Shown one piece after another: positions 25,889 to 36,115 of a stretch of DNA of 36,115 bases; position 1 is the first letter of the stretch, and every line of letters begins with the position of its first letter. The position numbers were made by a program, and so were the translations under genes. This stretch comes from Methylobacter sp. Lineage in GTDB: Bacteria; Pseudomonadota; Gammaproteobacteria; Methylococcales; Methylomonadaceae. The notes beneath the pieces were generated by a model that was given only the letters and a program-made list of their open reading frames with translations, searched no databases and was not told where the DNA came from. The stretch is taken from the NCBI GenBank assembly GCA_028712225.1, contig JAQTQN010000008.1, forward strand, positions 1-36,115. Direction: 5' to 3'.

Positions 25889-25926
25889 GTGTTTAAAACT
25901 CCAAGTGAAAAAAATAATGATTGCAG

Positions 25927-25957
25927 ATTATATCTGATTAAAAAGTATCAAGTACAA
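25927..25957 (-). promoter_or_regulatory. Probable sigma-70 promoter for the ndk operon
   Basis: On the minus strand a perfect -10 box TATAAT (25927-25932) is preceded by TTGTAC (25952-25957) at a somewhat long 19-base spacing. It lies in the 103-base gap between secF and ndk, about 40 bases before the ndk start. Confidence 0.5.
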
Positions 25958-25991
25958 CGCAGCTGTTTTAGCTTACTGCGTCATATAAGTT

Positions 25992-26918
25992 TTACGGCAT
26001 TTGATCCAACTCGGAATCTTCTTTGACGGGAATCATCAAATCCGCAGGACTGATACCCAGCAACAAAGCTACCGGGCTGGCTATAAAAATGGAGGAGTAC
26101 GTACCAAAAAACACACCGAATAACAGTACGATAGCGAAATTATGTATCACCTCCCCTCCCAGAAAAAACAAAGAAACCAACACCAATAACACCGTCAAAG
26201 AAGTCATAATGGTGCGGCTTAAGGTGACATTAACCGAAATATTCATGATGTCTTCGGTAGATATGCTTCTTAAAAGTCTAAAGTTCTCCCTAATACGGTC
26301 ATAAACCACAATAGTGTCATTCAACGAATAACCAATTAACGCGAGAACCGCTGCCAATACCGTTAAATCGAATTCCAAACCCAAGATAGAAAACAACCCC
26401 AAGGTCACAACAACATCATGGATTGTCGCGATGATTGCACCAGCTGCAAATTTCCACTCAAAGCGCCAAGCAATATAAGCCAAAATAGCTATCGTCGAAT
26501 ACAGCAAAGCCAAGAAACCATCTTCAGCCAGATCGTCACCAACCTGCGGCCCGACAAACTCAACTCTCTGCAATTCTGCGGGTTCCGCCGTATTTTTATT
26601 AATCGCTTCAAGTACCTTGTTACTTAAATCCGCACTACTCACCCCTTCATGAGGTTTTAAACGAATTAAGACATCTTTTGCCGTACCAAAATTTTGCACG
26701 GTGGCATCGTTAAAACCTTCTGTATTTAACGTATTACGCAGCTGTGTTAAATCTGCCGTTTGCTTATAGCCCACTTGAATCAATGTGCCGCCGGTAAAAT
26801 CTATACCCATCTGCAAACCGTGAACAGCAAGAGACCCTATCGAAAGAATCGTCAGCACGGCAGAAAATGCCAATGCTATTTTGCGGTTACCTATAAAATT
26901 TATATTTGTTTTAGACAT
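25992..26918 (-). CDS. secF: Protein translocase subunit SecF
   Basis: The protein has 308 residues with the SecF plan: TM1 (about 11-32), a periplasmic domain opening with the conserved GIDFTGGTLIQV (38-49), then five clustered helices in the C-terminal half containing GYSLNDTIVVYDRIREN, characteristic of the SecD/SecF/RND family. With SecD and YajC it forms the inner-membrane complex that uses proton motive force to complete protein export through SecYEG. It is the last gene of tgt-yajC-secD-secF, 48 bases after secD. Confidence 0.98.
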   Translation of the reverse strand: MSKTNINFIGNRKIALAFSAVLTILSIGSLAVHGLQMGIDFTGGTLIQVGYKQTADLTQLRNTLNTEGFNDATVQNFGTAKDVLIRLKPHEGVSSADLSNKVLEAINKNTAEPAELQRVEFVGPQVGDDLAEDGFLALLYSTIAILAYIAWRFEWKFAAGAIIATIHDVVVTLGLFSILGLEFDLTVLAAVLALIGYSLNDTIVVYDRIRENFRLLRSISTEDIMNISVNVTLSRTIMTSLTVLLVLVSLFFLGGEVIHNFAIVLLFGVFFGTYSSIFIASPVALLLGISPADLMIPVKEDSELDQMP

Positions 26919-26966
26919 TATTTAATCTTCTATGTGAGAGATGCGAAGCCGATGATTCATCGTCAA

Positions 26967-28814
26967 TTAAATAGATAATTTCTCAACGCTACGGTTACCA
27001 TAAATCCAGTTTATAACCATCCGTGTACCAGTGATTGCAGTAAACATAGATGACAAAATCCCAATGATCAGCGTTACCGCAAATCCTTTAACTGAACCGG
27101 TACCGTAGGCAAATAACACTACTGCCACGACAAGATTGGTAAAGTGAGAATCAAGAATGGTTGCAAAAGCTTTATCATAGCCAATGAATATACTGGCTTG
27201 CGGTGTTATGCCATTTTTAAGTTCTTCTTTAATCCTCTCGAAGATTAATACGTTAGCGTCAACCGACATACCCACCGTCAAGATAATCCCGGCAATACCA
27301 GGCAATGTTAAAGTAGCTTGCAGCATCGACAAAATTGCCACAACAATCACCACGTTAAACGCCAGAGCAAAGTTGGCAATCAATCCAAATAGCCGGTAAT
27401 AAACGGCCATAAACAGCACTACCAATACAAAGCCAACCACAAAAGACAGCATGCCCTTGTTGATATTATCCTGTCCCAAGCTTGGCCCTACAGTACGTTC
27501 TTCAACGATGTCGACCGGCGCAGCCAAGGCCCCGGCCCTTAATAACAACGCTAAGTTTCTGGCTTCTTGTGGACTATCAAGCCCTGTAGTTTGAAAGCGT
27601 TTGCTAAACACACCTTGTATGGTTGCCACACTGATTACTTTTTCTACTTTCTCTTTCTGGCGAATTTTTTCGCCATTAATTATTTTTGTTTCATTTTTGT
27701 ATTCGATAAATACCACCGCCATCGGCTTTCCTACACTTACTTGTGTAAGCTTGCCCATTTTGGCCGCGCCTATACCATTCAGGGTAATTGATACCGAAGG
27801 TCTACCATCTTGATCCATGCCTGAAGACGCATCAACAATTTGGTCACCAGTAACGATAATTCGCCTATCCAACAAAACCGGACTGCCACTTTTATCGTAG
27901 TACAACCTGCTGCCAACCGGGACTCGCCCTGCAACTGCATTTTGAACATCATGTTCAACGTCCACTAGTCGATATTCTAAAGTTGCTGTTGTACCCAGAA
28001 TTTCTTTAGCGCGGGCAGTGTCTTGCACGCCAGGTAGTTGCACAACAATGCGGTTTTCACCCTGCTGTTGAATAACCGGTTCAGCGACACCCAATTCGTT
28101 AACGCGATTACGCAAGGTAGTCATGTTTTGTGCGACAGCGAACTTTTTAATTTCCCGCACTTCCTTTTCGGACATTTTTAACCAGACTTGCTCTTGGGCT
28201 TCTGGCTCAGTCACATCCAATGTTCTGAAATCTTTATTTAACACGGCCATCAGCGCAGGCTTATCTTCAATAGAGCTTAAAGTTACTTTGATATAGCCAT
28301 TGTCTTTGGCAACTGACTGATAACGTATCTTTTCGTTTCTTAAAGACAATCGCACATCGTCGTTGTATCGCTCTTCGGCTTGTTTAACAGCGGCATCCAT
28401 ATCCACTTCAAGTAGAAAATGCACCCCTCCACGCAAGTCCAAGCCCAAGTACATAGCTTTTGCACCCAACGCTTGTAACCAAGCTGGAGTAGTGGGTGCC
28501 AAGTTTAACGAAACCGTAAACTCGTTACCAAGACTATCTCTAAGCAAGTCAGAGACTTTCAGCTGGTCGTCAGTATTATTAAATCGAGCCAAAATATGCT
28601 TGTCGTTAACTTCAAACGCTTTAACAGCAACCCCTGAAGTTTTAATCATTGATTCAATCTTATTGGACTGAATTGTATCCAGCTTGCCCTCTCGAACAGG
28701 CGAAATCTGAACCGAGGGGTCGTCACCATATAAAATAGGCAGTGAGTAAACAGTCCCAATAATAAAGACAATCAGAACTAAGATATTTTTCCAAAGTGGG
28801 AAATGATTTTGCAT
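26967..28814 (-). CDS. secD: Protein translocase subunit SecD
   Basis: The protein has 615 residues. TM1 is at about 8-28; a large periplasmic region carries LGLDLRGGVHFLLEVD (123-138), the hallmark of SecD. Five C-terminal helices follow EERTVGPSLGQDNI and include TVGMSVDANVLIFERIKEE, with the Asp/Arg residues linked to proton coupling in this family. It acts with SecF and YajC in the inner membrane. The spacing is 71 bases from yajC and 48 to secF, in one operon. Confidence 0.98.
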   Translation of the reverse strand: MQNHFPLWKNILVLIVFIIGTVYSLPILYGDDPSVQISPVREGKLDTIQSNKIESMIKTSGVAVKAFEVNDKHILARFNNTDDQLKVSDLLRDSLGNEFTVSLNLAPTTPAWLQALGAKAMYLGLDLRGGVHFLLEVDMDAAVKQAEERYNDDVRLSLRNEKIRYQSVAKDNGYIKVTLSSIEDKPALMAVLNKDFRTLDVTEPEAQEQVWLKMSEKEVREIKKFAVAQNMTTLRNRVNELGVAEPVIQQQGENRIVVQLPGVQDTARAKEILGTTATLEYRLVDVEHDVQNAVAGRVPVGSRLYYDKSGSPVLLDRRIIVTGDQIVDASSGMDQDGRPSVSITLNGIGAAKMGKLTQVSVGKPMAVVFIEYKNETKIINGEKIRQKEKVEKVISVATIQGVFSKRFQTTGLDSPQEARNLALLLRAGALAAPVDIVEERTVGPSLGQDNINKGMLSFVVGFVLVVLFMAVYYRLFGLIANFALAFNVVIVVAILSMLQATLTLPGIAGIILTVGMSVDANVLIFERIKEELKNGITPQASIFIGYDKAFATILDSHFTNLVVAVVLFAYGTGSVKGFAVTLIIGILSSMFTAITGTRMVINWIYGNRSVEKLSI

Positions 28815-28885
28815 TTTTCTATTCCAACGATTATCAACAACTCACTAGTCATCCACGACCAGCTACGTGACTGTCACAGTAGATA

Positions 28886-29230
28886 TTAACTACCTTTTTT
28901 TGTAACTACCTTGTATGTACCTTTCGGCAACAAGGTTTCGATACTTTGTCGTTGCACTTGTATGAAAGTATTATCACTCACCTCAAGTTTGACAAAATTA
29001 TCATCTAAATCAATTACTTTCCCTAAAATACCGCCGGATGTCACCACCTCGACACCTTTATTCAGCGCCGAAATCATTTGTTTTTTCTCTTTTGCTTTTT
29101 TGGCTTGCGGACGCAAAAACAAGAAGTAGAAAAACGCCAAAATTGCCAACGGAAACAGCATGCCTTCAATGCCAGGTTGAGCAGAGGGCGCAGCTGCCGC
29201 TGCCATCGCATCAGAAATAAACAAACTCAT
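28886..29230 (-). CDS. yajC: Sec translocase accessory subunit YajC
   Basis: The protein has 114 residues: a short Ala-rich N-terminus, one transmembrane helix at about 22-39 and a cytoplasmic domain starting with the family motif FLFLRPQAKKAKE. A beta-rich segment (VVTSGGILGKVIDLDDNFVK) follows, as in all YajC proteins. YajC binds SecDF. It lies 39 bases after tgt and 71 before secD, the usual order. Confidence 0.96.
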   Translation of the reverse strand: MSLFISDAMAAAAAPSAQPGIEGMLFPLAILAFFYFLFLRPQAKKAKEKKQMISALNKGVEVVTSGGILGKVIDLDDNFVKLEVSDNTFIQVQRQSIETLLPKGTYKVVTKKGS

Positions 29231-29269
29231 TGTTATCCTCGGTTGTTATTGTTTAAACAAAGCGCGGCA

Positions 29270-30771
<1,502 letters not shown>

Positions 30772-31530
30772 GTGCAAAAACAACTCAACTTACCTTACTT
30801 ATTAAATCGCGAAGTCCCCCCCCGCTCTTTACTTAGTTTGCTGACTATTTTAGTGCTGTTGCTGCACTTAACTGTAATCGTTTGGTTGTTACAACCCAAC
30901 GAGACAGTCCCCGAACAAAAACCCATTAAGGTAATGGAAGTCGCTCTACTTTCTGCGCCTAGCCCAAAACCTGCAACAACAGTAGCGACAGTGGTGCCGC
31001 CTACCCCACCCAAACCTCTGCCCCCACCCAAAAAACAACCTATAAAACAACCCGTCAAAAAAATAGTCCCGGTTGTCGAAAAACAGGCAACACAACCCAA
31101 ACCGCAACCGATTGTTGAAGATCAACCGCCAACGCCACCTGCTGAATCAACTCAAGTTTCTACTCAACCTGTCCCGACAGCACAACCTACTAACAACCAA
31201 GCAAGTAAGCCTGCTGAAAATACCGGCACTGCCGAAGCTAATACCAAAACAGTGGTTTCCGGCATTATTCCATTGGAACGTGTCCCGCCCAGGTATCCAC
31301 CGCGCGCGGCAAATCGGCATATTGAAGGTTGGGTTAAAATTGAATTTACCATCAGCACGACAGGCACGGTAACCGATGCGGTTGTTGTCGATGCGGAGCC
31401 CGCCGACATTTTTAACGATGCTGCATTAACCGCCATTGAGAAATGGAAATTTAAAGAAAAATTAATCAATGGCGTTGCCGTTACCCAGCGTGCCGTGCAA
31501 ATTCTTAAATTTAATTTAAAGAATGAATAA
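30772..31530 (+). CDS. tonB: Energy-transducing protein TonB
   Basis: The protein has 252 residues. A cytoplasmic N-terminus is followed by a transmembrane anchor at about 20-40 containing His32, the conserved TonB helix histidine. A long Pro/Lys/Gln-rich periplasmic spacer (about 42-165) follows, then a C-terminal domain with RVPPRYPPRAANRHIEGWVK, a VDAVVV-like strand and AIEKWKFKEK. TonB spans the periplasm and carries proton-motive-force energy from ExbBD to outer-membrane receptors for iron chelates, vitamin B12 or, in some bacteria, copper chelates. It starts with GTG at 30772 with no clear Shine-Dalgarno; an in-frame TGA upstream rules out a much longer form. exbB and exbD follow, so it heads a tonB-exbB-exbD operon. 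Confidence 0.95.
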   Translation: MQKQLNLPYLLNREVPPRSLLSLLTILVLLLHLTVIVWLLQPNETVPEQKPIKVMEVALLSAPSPKPATTVATVVPPTPPKPLPPPKKQPIKQPVKKIVPVVEKQATQPKPQPIVEDQPPTPPAESTQVSTQPVPTAQPTNNQASKPAENTGTAEANTKTVVSGIIPLERVPPRYPPRAANRHIEGWVKIEFTISTTGTVTDAVVVDAEPADIFNDAALTAIEKWKFKEKLINGVAVTQRAVQILKFNLKNE

Positions 31531-31608
31531 CCCTTAACGCTGCGCAAACTAACCATTTGATATAGCCCAGTAATTTTTAATTTGCCCAACTCAAGCAAGG
31601 AGATCTTA

Positions 31609-32268
31609 ATGTTTAATCTTGTTTCACCCGCAATTATTATCGACGGAACTTTATATACGTTACTGGTGTTTTCGGTAGCAACCTGGACACTCATTATTTT
31701 TAAATCCTGGCAATTCTCAAATAACAGCTATTGGAATCGGCTTTTTAACACTGCGTTTTGGAAAACCGCTACCCTGGCTGAAGCTGAAGGATTACCGGCT
31801 GAAGTCTTCAGAGGACCACAGGCTCGTGTTGCCCGGCAAGGATTAAAATGGCTCACCGAAAATCGCCAATCTCACACCAAGAGCATTAAATTCTTAGGCA
31901 CTCCGAGTGAATTGTTAGAGCAAGCCTTACTCGTGCAAATGCAAGCAGAACAGCATTTAATGGAAAGCGGCCTGACCATGCTGGCCAGTATCGGCAGTAC
32001 CGCACCGTTTGTCGGTCTGTTTGGGACAGTATTCGGCATCATGCATGCTATGCACCAAATCACTGAAAGCGGTTCTTCCAGTTTAGATGTCGTTGCCGGC
32101 CCTATTGGCGATGCGCTGGTCGCCACAGCAATCGGTATTGCAGTCGCTGTACCGGCGGTGTTGGCGTATAACTTTTTATTACGCCGCGTCAAACTGCAAC
32201 GTGCCGGACTAGAAAACTTCGTGACCAGTTTTATGCATGTTGCATTAAGTTCGGACATTAAAAATTAA
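31609..32268 (+). CDS. exbB: TonB-system proton channel subunit ExbB (MotA/TolQ/ExbB family)
   Basis: The protein has 219 residues from the ATG at 31609, chosen because AAGGAG (31597-31602) lies six bases before it; an upstream TTG at 31582 is in frame but lacks such a site. There are three transmembrane helices, with the family motifs LASIGSTAPFVGLFGTVFGIM and GPIGDALVATAIGIAVAVPA in the second and third. With ExbD it forms the proton-driven motor for TonB. TolQ is a close relative; linkage to tonB and the absence of tolA, tolB and pal favour ExbB. Confidence 0.94.
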   Translation: MFNLVSPAIIIDGTLYTLLVFSVATWTLIIFKSWQFSNNSYWNRLFNTAFWKTATLAEAEGLPAEVFRGPQARVARQGLKWLTENRQSHTKSIKFLGTPSELLEQALLVQMQAEQHLMESGLTMLASIGSTAPFVGLFGTVFGIMHAMHQITESGSSSLDVVAGPIGDALVATAIGIAVAVPAVLAYNFLLRRVKLQRAGLENFVTSFMHVALSSDIKN

Positions 32269-32277
32269 GGAATACCC

Positions 32278-32688
32278 ATGGCCTTTAAAACCCAATCGGA
32301 AAACGAAGATGCAATGAGCGAGATTAACGTCACGCCGCTTGTTGATGTCATGCTGGTATTAGTCATCATCTTATTAGTCACTGCGCCATTACTGACGCAA
32401 TCGGTACATGTGACGTTACCGAAAACGACCGAAACCACGGCAAATGTGACTGAACAACCGTTACAACTCGGCATTAACGAGCAAGGTGTAATAACCCTTA
32501 ATAAGCAGCCCATCGAAAATCTGGCCGCATTAGAAACAACCTTGAAGAACGAGCTTGTCAAAAACCCTGAGGTAGCTTTGCATTTATATGCCGACAAAAG
32601 CGTGATTTACGAGAAACTCGCTACAGTCATGGCCACTGTGCAGCATGCCGGCATCGCCAAAATTGCGTTTGTTACTGTAGAGCAATAG
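32278..32688 (+). CDS. exbD: TonB-system subunit ExbD (ExbD/TolR family)
   Basis: The protein has 136 residues. A short cytoplasmic N-terminus with SEINVTPLVDVMLVLVIILL is followed by a single helix containing the essential proton-carrying Asp23, then a periplasmic domain of about 90 residues. It pairs with ExbB. It starts nine bases after exbB, with AAGGAA before the ATG. Confidence 0.95.
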   Translation: MAFKTQSENEDAMSEINVTPLVDVMLVLVIILLVTAPLLTQSVHVTLPKTTETTANVTEQPLQLGINEQGVITLNKQPIENLAALETTLKNELVKNPEVALHLYADKSVIYEKLATVMATVQHAGIAKIAFVTVEQ

Positions 32689-32727
32689 CTCTGTGTCCTA
32701 TTTATTGAGTCCATAAGCAACTTCGCA

Positions 32728-32756
32728 TTGACTGGATAACCCGTCGAAATTATTGA
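32728..32756 (+). promoter_or_regulatory. Possible sigma-70 promoter for the DedA-family gene
   Basis: TTGACT and TATTGA are separated by 17 bases, with the start codon 27 bases beyond. The -35 box is good and the -10 box poor. It would allow the gene to be expressed separately from exbD. Confidence 0.25.
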
Positions 32757-32783
32757 TAACTTTATTACTACAAGCAGACATTT

Positions 32784-33428
32784 ATGGAATTTTTTACCCA
32801 GCTATTTGATTTTTTTATACACCTCAATGCACATCTTGCCGATATTTTGGCGCACTACGGCACATTAACTTACGCCCTATTATTTTTGATTATTTTTTGT
32901 GAAACCGGCTTGATAGTCATGCCGTTTCTGCCAGGCGATTCCCTGCTGTTTGCAGTTGGCGCGTTGGGTGCCAGCACCGGACAACTGGATGTTTATCTGT
33001 TGATTCCACTGTTAATCGTTGCCGCGTTAGCTGGCGACAATCTTAATTATGTCACCGGAAAATTTTTCGGCACCAAAATTAAATCACGCGAACGAATAGG
33101 CTTTTTCAAACAGGAATATATCGAGCAAACAGAAAACTATTATCAAAAACACGGCGGTCGAACCGTGATTATTGCCCGGTTTATACCCATCATCAGAACT
33201 GTTGCGCCTTTTGTAGCGGGTGCGGGCAATATGCACTATCCGCGCTATTTGCTTTTTTGTATCACTGGGGCGTGTTTATGGGTAGGCGGGCTTATCACCC
33301 TGGGTTTTGAATTCGGTAATCTCGAACTGGTGCAAAAGAATTTCGAACTGGTCGTTTTAGGCATTGTGGGCGTGTCATTCTTGCCTGTGTTGCATCAACT
33401 TTCGCAGGGAATACGAGCAAAAAATTAA
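32784..33428 (+). CDS. DedA-family inner-membrane protein
   Basis: The protein has 214 residues and several hydrophobic segments. Family-typical motifs are present: acidic residues in FCETGLIVMPFLPGDSLLF (Glu40, Asp52) and the arginine pair in IARFIPIIRTVAPFVAGAGNM (Arg132, Arg138). DedA proteins are proton-motive-force-dependent membrane proteins; members have been linked to recycling of undecaprenyl phosphate and other lipids and to drug resistance and division. Which subfamily this is cannot be decided here. It is 95 bases after exbD and 67 before kup. Confidence 0.93.
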   Translation: MEFFTQLFDFFIHLNAHLADILAHYGTLTYALLFLIIFCETGLIVMPFLPGDSLLFAVGALGASTGQLDVYLLIPLLIVAALAGDNLNYVTGKFFGTKIKSRERIGFFKQEYIEQTENYYQKHGGRTVIIARFIPIIRTVAPFVAGAGNMHYPRYLLFCITGACLWVGGLITLGFEFGNLELVQKNFELVVLGIVGVSFLPVLHQLSQGIRAKN

Positions 33429-33495
33429 GTATTTTCAGCATCTAATTCCAAATAGTAATTTTTGAAAACTATCAATTTCAGCTCACCTTTAAAAC

Positions 33496-35379
33496 ATGTC
33501 CACAAACCCAAACCACTCTAAACAACAAGTTGCCGGTCTGGCATTGGGTGCAATCGGCGTCGTATTCGGCGACATCGGCACCAGCCCCTTATACGCCCTA
33601 AAGGAAGTATTTCACGGTGGAGTGTCTATCGATAAACTCCATGTGCTTGGCGTACTGTCACTGATTTTCTGGTCGTTGACGCTGGTAGTCACCACCAAAT
33701 ACGCGATATTCATTATGCGTGCCGACAACAAAGGCGAAGGTGGCATCATGGCTCTGATGGCGTTGGCACTACACGGCTCCAAAGACAATCCGGATAGGAT
33801 GCGCTTTATCGTCATCATCGGCTTGCTCGGCGCCGCATTATTCTATGGTGACGGTATGATCACACCCGCCATTTCAGTACTCAGCGCAGTCGAAGGTCTT
33901 AAAGTTGTCTCTCCTAAGTTAGAGCATTATGTACTGCCCATTACTATCGCTGTATTGAGCGTTATGTTTATTGTGCAAGCCAAGGGCACCGGCGCAGTTG
34001 GCAAAATGTTCGCGCCGATTATGTGTTTCTGGTTTGGGTCGTTGGGAGTTATGGGGGTAATCAATATCGTAGAAGACCCCAGCGTTTTGATGGCGGTCAA
34101 CCCTTATTACGGAGTGCATTTACTGTTTGAATTGGGTTGGCACGGCTTCCTAATCATGGGCGCAGTAGTGCTGGCAATTACCGGCGCTGAAGCCTTGTAT
34201 GCAGACATGGGCCATTTCGGCCTTAAACCGATTCGCTATGCCTGGTTCGGCTTTGTATTTCCGGCATTGCTGCTGAATTACTTTGGACAAGGTGCGCTGT
34301 TGATCCAGCACCCCGAAGCAATAGCAAATCCATTCTATTTACTCGCACCGACCTGGGCGCTGTACCCTTTATTGGTACTATCGACGCTGGCAACAGTAAT
34401 CGCCTCGCAAGCAGTCATCTCGGGGGCTTTTTCAGTGACACGCCAAGCGATACAACTAGGTTACTGTCCACGTATGAATATTGTTCACACCTCGGGCGAT
34501 GAAATGGGCCAAGTCTATATCCCTGTCGTCAACTGGCTATTAATGGTCTCAGTGTTTGTATTAGTACTGAGTTTTCAATCTTCATCCGCCTTGGCTTCAG
34601 CCTATGGCATCGCCGTCACCGGCACCATGATTGTTGACACCGTTTTAGCGTTCATTGTCATTCAGGCACTCTGGCGTTGGACAAAGCTCACCAGTATTAC
34701 CTTTTTGACGATTTTTTTAGTGATTGATTTCCTGTTTCTTTCAGCCAACAGCCTAAAAATCCCATCAGGCGGCTGGTTGCCATTGGTCGTCGGGGCTGTA
34801 TTGTTTTTGATACTAACCACATGGATCAAAGGGCGCGAACTATTGGCAGAACATCTGGATGATCGGCGCGTATTGTTCGAAGAGCTGGGCGAAAAAATGA
34901 AAGACGAACTATTGGCAACCGTTCCCGGCTCAGCCATTTATTTGGCTAGAAGCCTGCACGGTGTGCCGCAGGTATTTCTGCATAATCTTGAACATAACCA
35001 TGTACTTCATGAGCAAATCATCATTCTGACAATCGTTACCACCGAAGAGCCTTATGTTAACGAAGCCCACCGAGTCAAAATACGCGAATTTGGTCAAGAT
35101 AGAACTTACTACCGCGTAAAACTTTACTTCGGTTTTAAGCAAACACCCGATGTGCGCCGCGCTCTTGAACTATGCGCTCAAGAAGGCTTGCCTATCGACC
35201 CCAAAGAAGTTTCATTTTTTGTCGGCAGTGAACGGTTATCTTTTCGCAATAAAAGCCCAATGCCGAAATGGCGAAGACCTATCTTCAGATTTTTATTCCA
35301 CAACGCATCAAGCCCGATAGAATTTTTCAAAATCCCCGTCGACCAAGTGATTGAGTTGGGTATTCGCATTGAACTTTAA
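33496..35379 (+). CDS. kup: Potassium uptake transporter Kup
   Basis: The protein has 627 residues, the usual Kup (TrkD) length. It is a K+/H+ symporter of the KUP/HAK/KT family. The N-terminal signature GVVFGDIGTSPLYALKEVF starts the first of about twelve helices; YGDGMITPAISVLSAVEGL and GAEALYADMGHFG are further family motifs. A cytoplasmic C-terminal domain of about 180 residues follows, containing PGSAIYLARSLHGVPQVFLH. It acts in the inner membrane. No clear Shine-Dalgarno or promoter is visible in the 67 bases before it. Confidence 0.97.
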   Translation: MSTNPNHSKQQVAGLALGAIGVVFGDIGTSPLYALKEVFHGGVSIDKLHVLGVLSLIFWSLTLVVTTKYAIFIMRADNKGEGGIMALMALALHGSKDNPDRMRFIVIIGLLGAALFYGDGMITPAISVLSAVEGLKVVSPKLEHYVLPITIAVLSVMFIVQAKGTGAVGKMFAPIMCFWFGSLGVMGVINIVEDPSVLMAVNPYYGVHLLFELGWHGFLIMGAVVLAITGAEALYADMGHFGLKPIRYAWFGFVFPALLLNYFGQGALLIQHPEAIANPFYLLAPTWALYPLLVLSTLATVIASQAVISGAFSVTRQAIQLGYCPRMNIVHTSGDEMGQVYIPVVNWLLMVSVFVLVLSFQSSSALASAYGIAVTGTMIVDTVLAFIVIQALWRWTKLTSITFLTIFLVIDFLFLSANSLKIPSGGWLPLVVGAVLFLILTTWIKGRELLAEHLDDRRVLFEELGEKMKDELLATVPGSAIYLARSLHGVPQVFLHNLEHNHVLHEQIIILTIVTTEEPYVNEAHRVKIREFGQDRTYYRVKLYFGFKQTPDVRRALELCAQEGLPIDPKEVSFFVGSERLSFRNKSPMPKWRRPIFRFLFHNASSPIEFFKIPVDQVIELGIRIEL

Positions 35380-35495
35380 GGGAGTACACTTCATTTAATC
35401 TTAACTGCTTGTTGTATAGAATAGGCCGACGAGTAAAGCCCATGCTATGCGCTGATTGCTCAAGCAGTTTAAATAAGGTGATAGCAAAAACAGCG

Positions 35496-36115
35496 ATGGT
35501 AATAAGAATAATAAATTTTTTAAAAACCGATATTTGGTCGCTACCTGAGCACCAACTCCCGCCATTTAAAGCCGCTCTTATAAAATCGCTGAAAATAGCT
35601 TTATTAGCTTATCAAGGGTTCACGAAAGATCTTTGCCCATTACGCGCCTCGGCACTCACACTTTATACCTTACTCGCTGTTGTGCCTGTCATAGCCATGT
35701 TGTTTGGGATTGCAAAAGGTTTTGGTCTTGAAACAATGCTCCAACAGCAGTTACTTGAGCAAATACCTCACCAAGATACTACCGTACTGACGTTAATAAG
35801 CTTTGCCCAAAATCTACTCGATAGCACAAAAGGTGAAGTGGTGGCGGGCATTGGCGTAGTGGTATTGCTATGGTCGGTAATACATATGATTGGTAATATT
35901 GAGGAGTCGTTTAATTATATTTGGAAAATAAATAAAGGCAGGTCATTTTCTCGAAAACTAAGCGATTACCTATCATTAATGTTATTAGCGCCAGTTTTAT
36001 TAATAATTGCAAGTAGTATTACCGTTTTTTTAAATACTAAAGTAACCTGGTTGACGAAGGTAATTACCTTACCTAAATTTGGTGAAAGCTTATTAATTGG
36101 CGCCTTAAGTTATTC
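35496..36115 (+). CDS. YihY/BrkB-family membrane protein, 3' part outside window
   Basis: The first 206 codons are visible and the frame is open to the window end. The sequence shows the YihY/BrkB pattern: SLKIALLAYQGFTKDLCPLR, ASALTLYTLLAVVPVIAMLFG (first strong helix), then a helix ending WSVIHMIGNIEESFNYIWKI, followed by more hydrophobic segments. These proteins were once called ribonuclease BN by mistake; their actual role is unclear. The ATG at 35496 gives the best N-terminus; an in-frame GTG at 35478 would add six residues. It lies 116 bases after kup. Confidence 0.9.
   Translation, partial: MVIRIINFLKTDIWSLPEHQLPPFKAALIKSLKIALLAYQGFTKDLCPLRASALTLYTLLAVVPVIAMLFGIAKGFGLETMLQQQLLEQIPHQDTTVLTLISFAQNLLDSTKGEVVAGIGVVVLLWSVIHMIGNIEESFNYIWKINKGRSFSRKLSDYLSLMLLAPVLLIIASSITVFLNTKVTWLTKVITLPKFGESLLIGALSY

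Noticed and set aside
31164-31694. 176-residue minus-strand open frame across tonB and the exbB start
   Set aside because: It is antisense to tonB and exbB, which have clear family motifs, and its sequence looks like a shadow translation.
31609-32688. Assignment of the pair as TolQ-TolR
   Set aside because: The pair directly follows tonB, and no tolA, tolB or pal is present; ExbB-ExbD is the simpler reading.

Overview
The window looks like chromosomal DNA of a gammaproteobacterium. The best support is conserved gene order: tgt-yajC-secD-secF, and rlmN-pilW-hisS-yfgM-bamB-der. The protein style (two-component, c-di-GMP and chemotaxis sensors, c-type cytochromes, TonB/ExbBD) and moderate base composition fit an aquatic type such as a Methylococcales methanotroph. 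No methane- or methanol-oxidation gene lies in the window, so that placement is only an impression. I see no tRNA, rRNA, CRISPR array, transposase or phage gene.

Layout. 1-1893 (minus strand): the 5' part of an Hsp70-like gene cut by the window edge, overlapping a membrane-anchored DUF2760 gene, then a small exported protein with its own terminator. 2158-4900: two uncharacterised proteins, each with one CxxCH haem motif, transcribed towards each other and separated by a bidirectional terminator. The plus-strand one has a clear sigma-54 type -24/-12 promoter. 5041-18283: a signalling island. It holds a 1689-residue pseudokinase-AAA-TPR-GAF-GGDEF protein (minus), then on the plus strand a REC-PAS-LOV-like-PAS histidine kinase overlapping its NarL-type response regulator, a GAF-PAS-GGDEF-EAL protein, and a chemoreceptor with a CheR-binding-like tail. 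Short inverted repeats lie between these genes.

18523-30385 (all minus): two housekeeping operons. tgt-yajC-secD-secF encodes queuosine tRNA modification and the SecDF-YajC translocase accessory complex. ndk-rlmN-pilW-hisS-yfgM-bamB-der-tpx is tightly packed and has a sigma-70-like promoter before ndk. The usual rodZ and ispG are missing between pilW and hisS. 30772-36115 (plus): tonB-exbB-exbD energises outer-membrane transport, followed by a DedA membrane protein, the Kup potassium transporter and a YihY/BrkB membrane protein cut by the window end.

The most distinctive biology is in 2158-18283. The sigma-54-linked membrane cytochrome and its neighbour are unexplained. The signalling island has three proteins or domains that keep a fold but seem to have lost the classical active residue: a kinase domain with HGN and GFS in place of HRD and DFG, a receiver with Glu instead of the phosphoacceptor Asp, and a LOV-like domain with Pro instead of the photoactive Cys. 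The GGDEF and EAL output domains in the same island keep their catalytic motifs. The island therefore probably controls c-di-GMP, with inputs that work by binding or allostery rather than by classical catalysis; this last step is inference.
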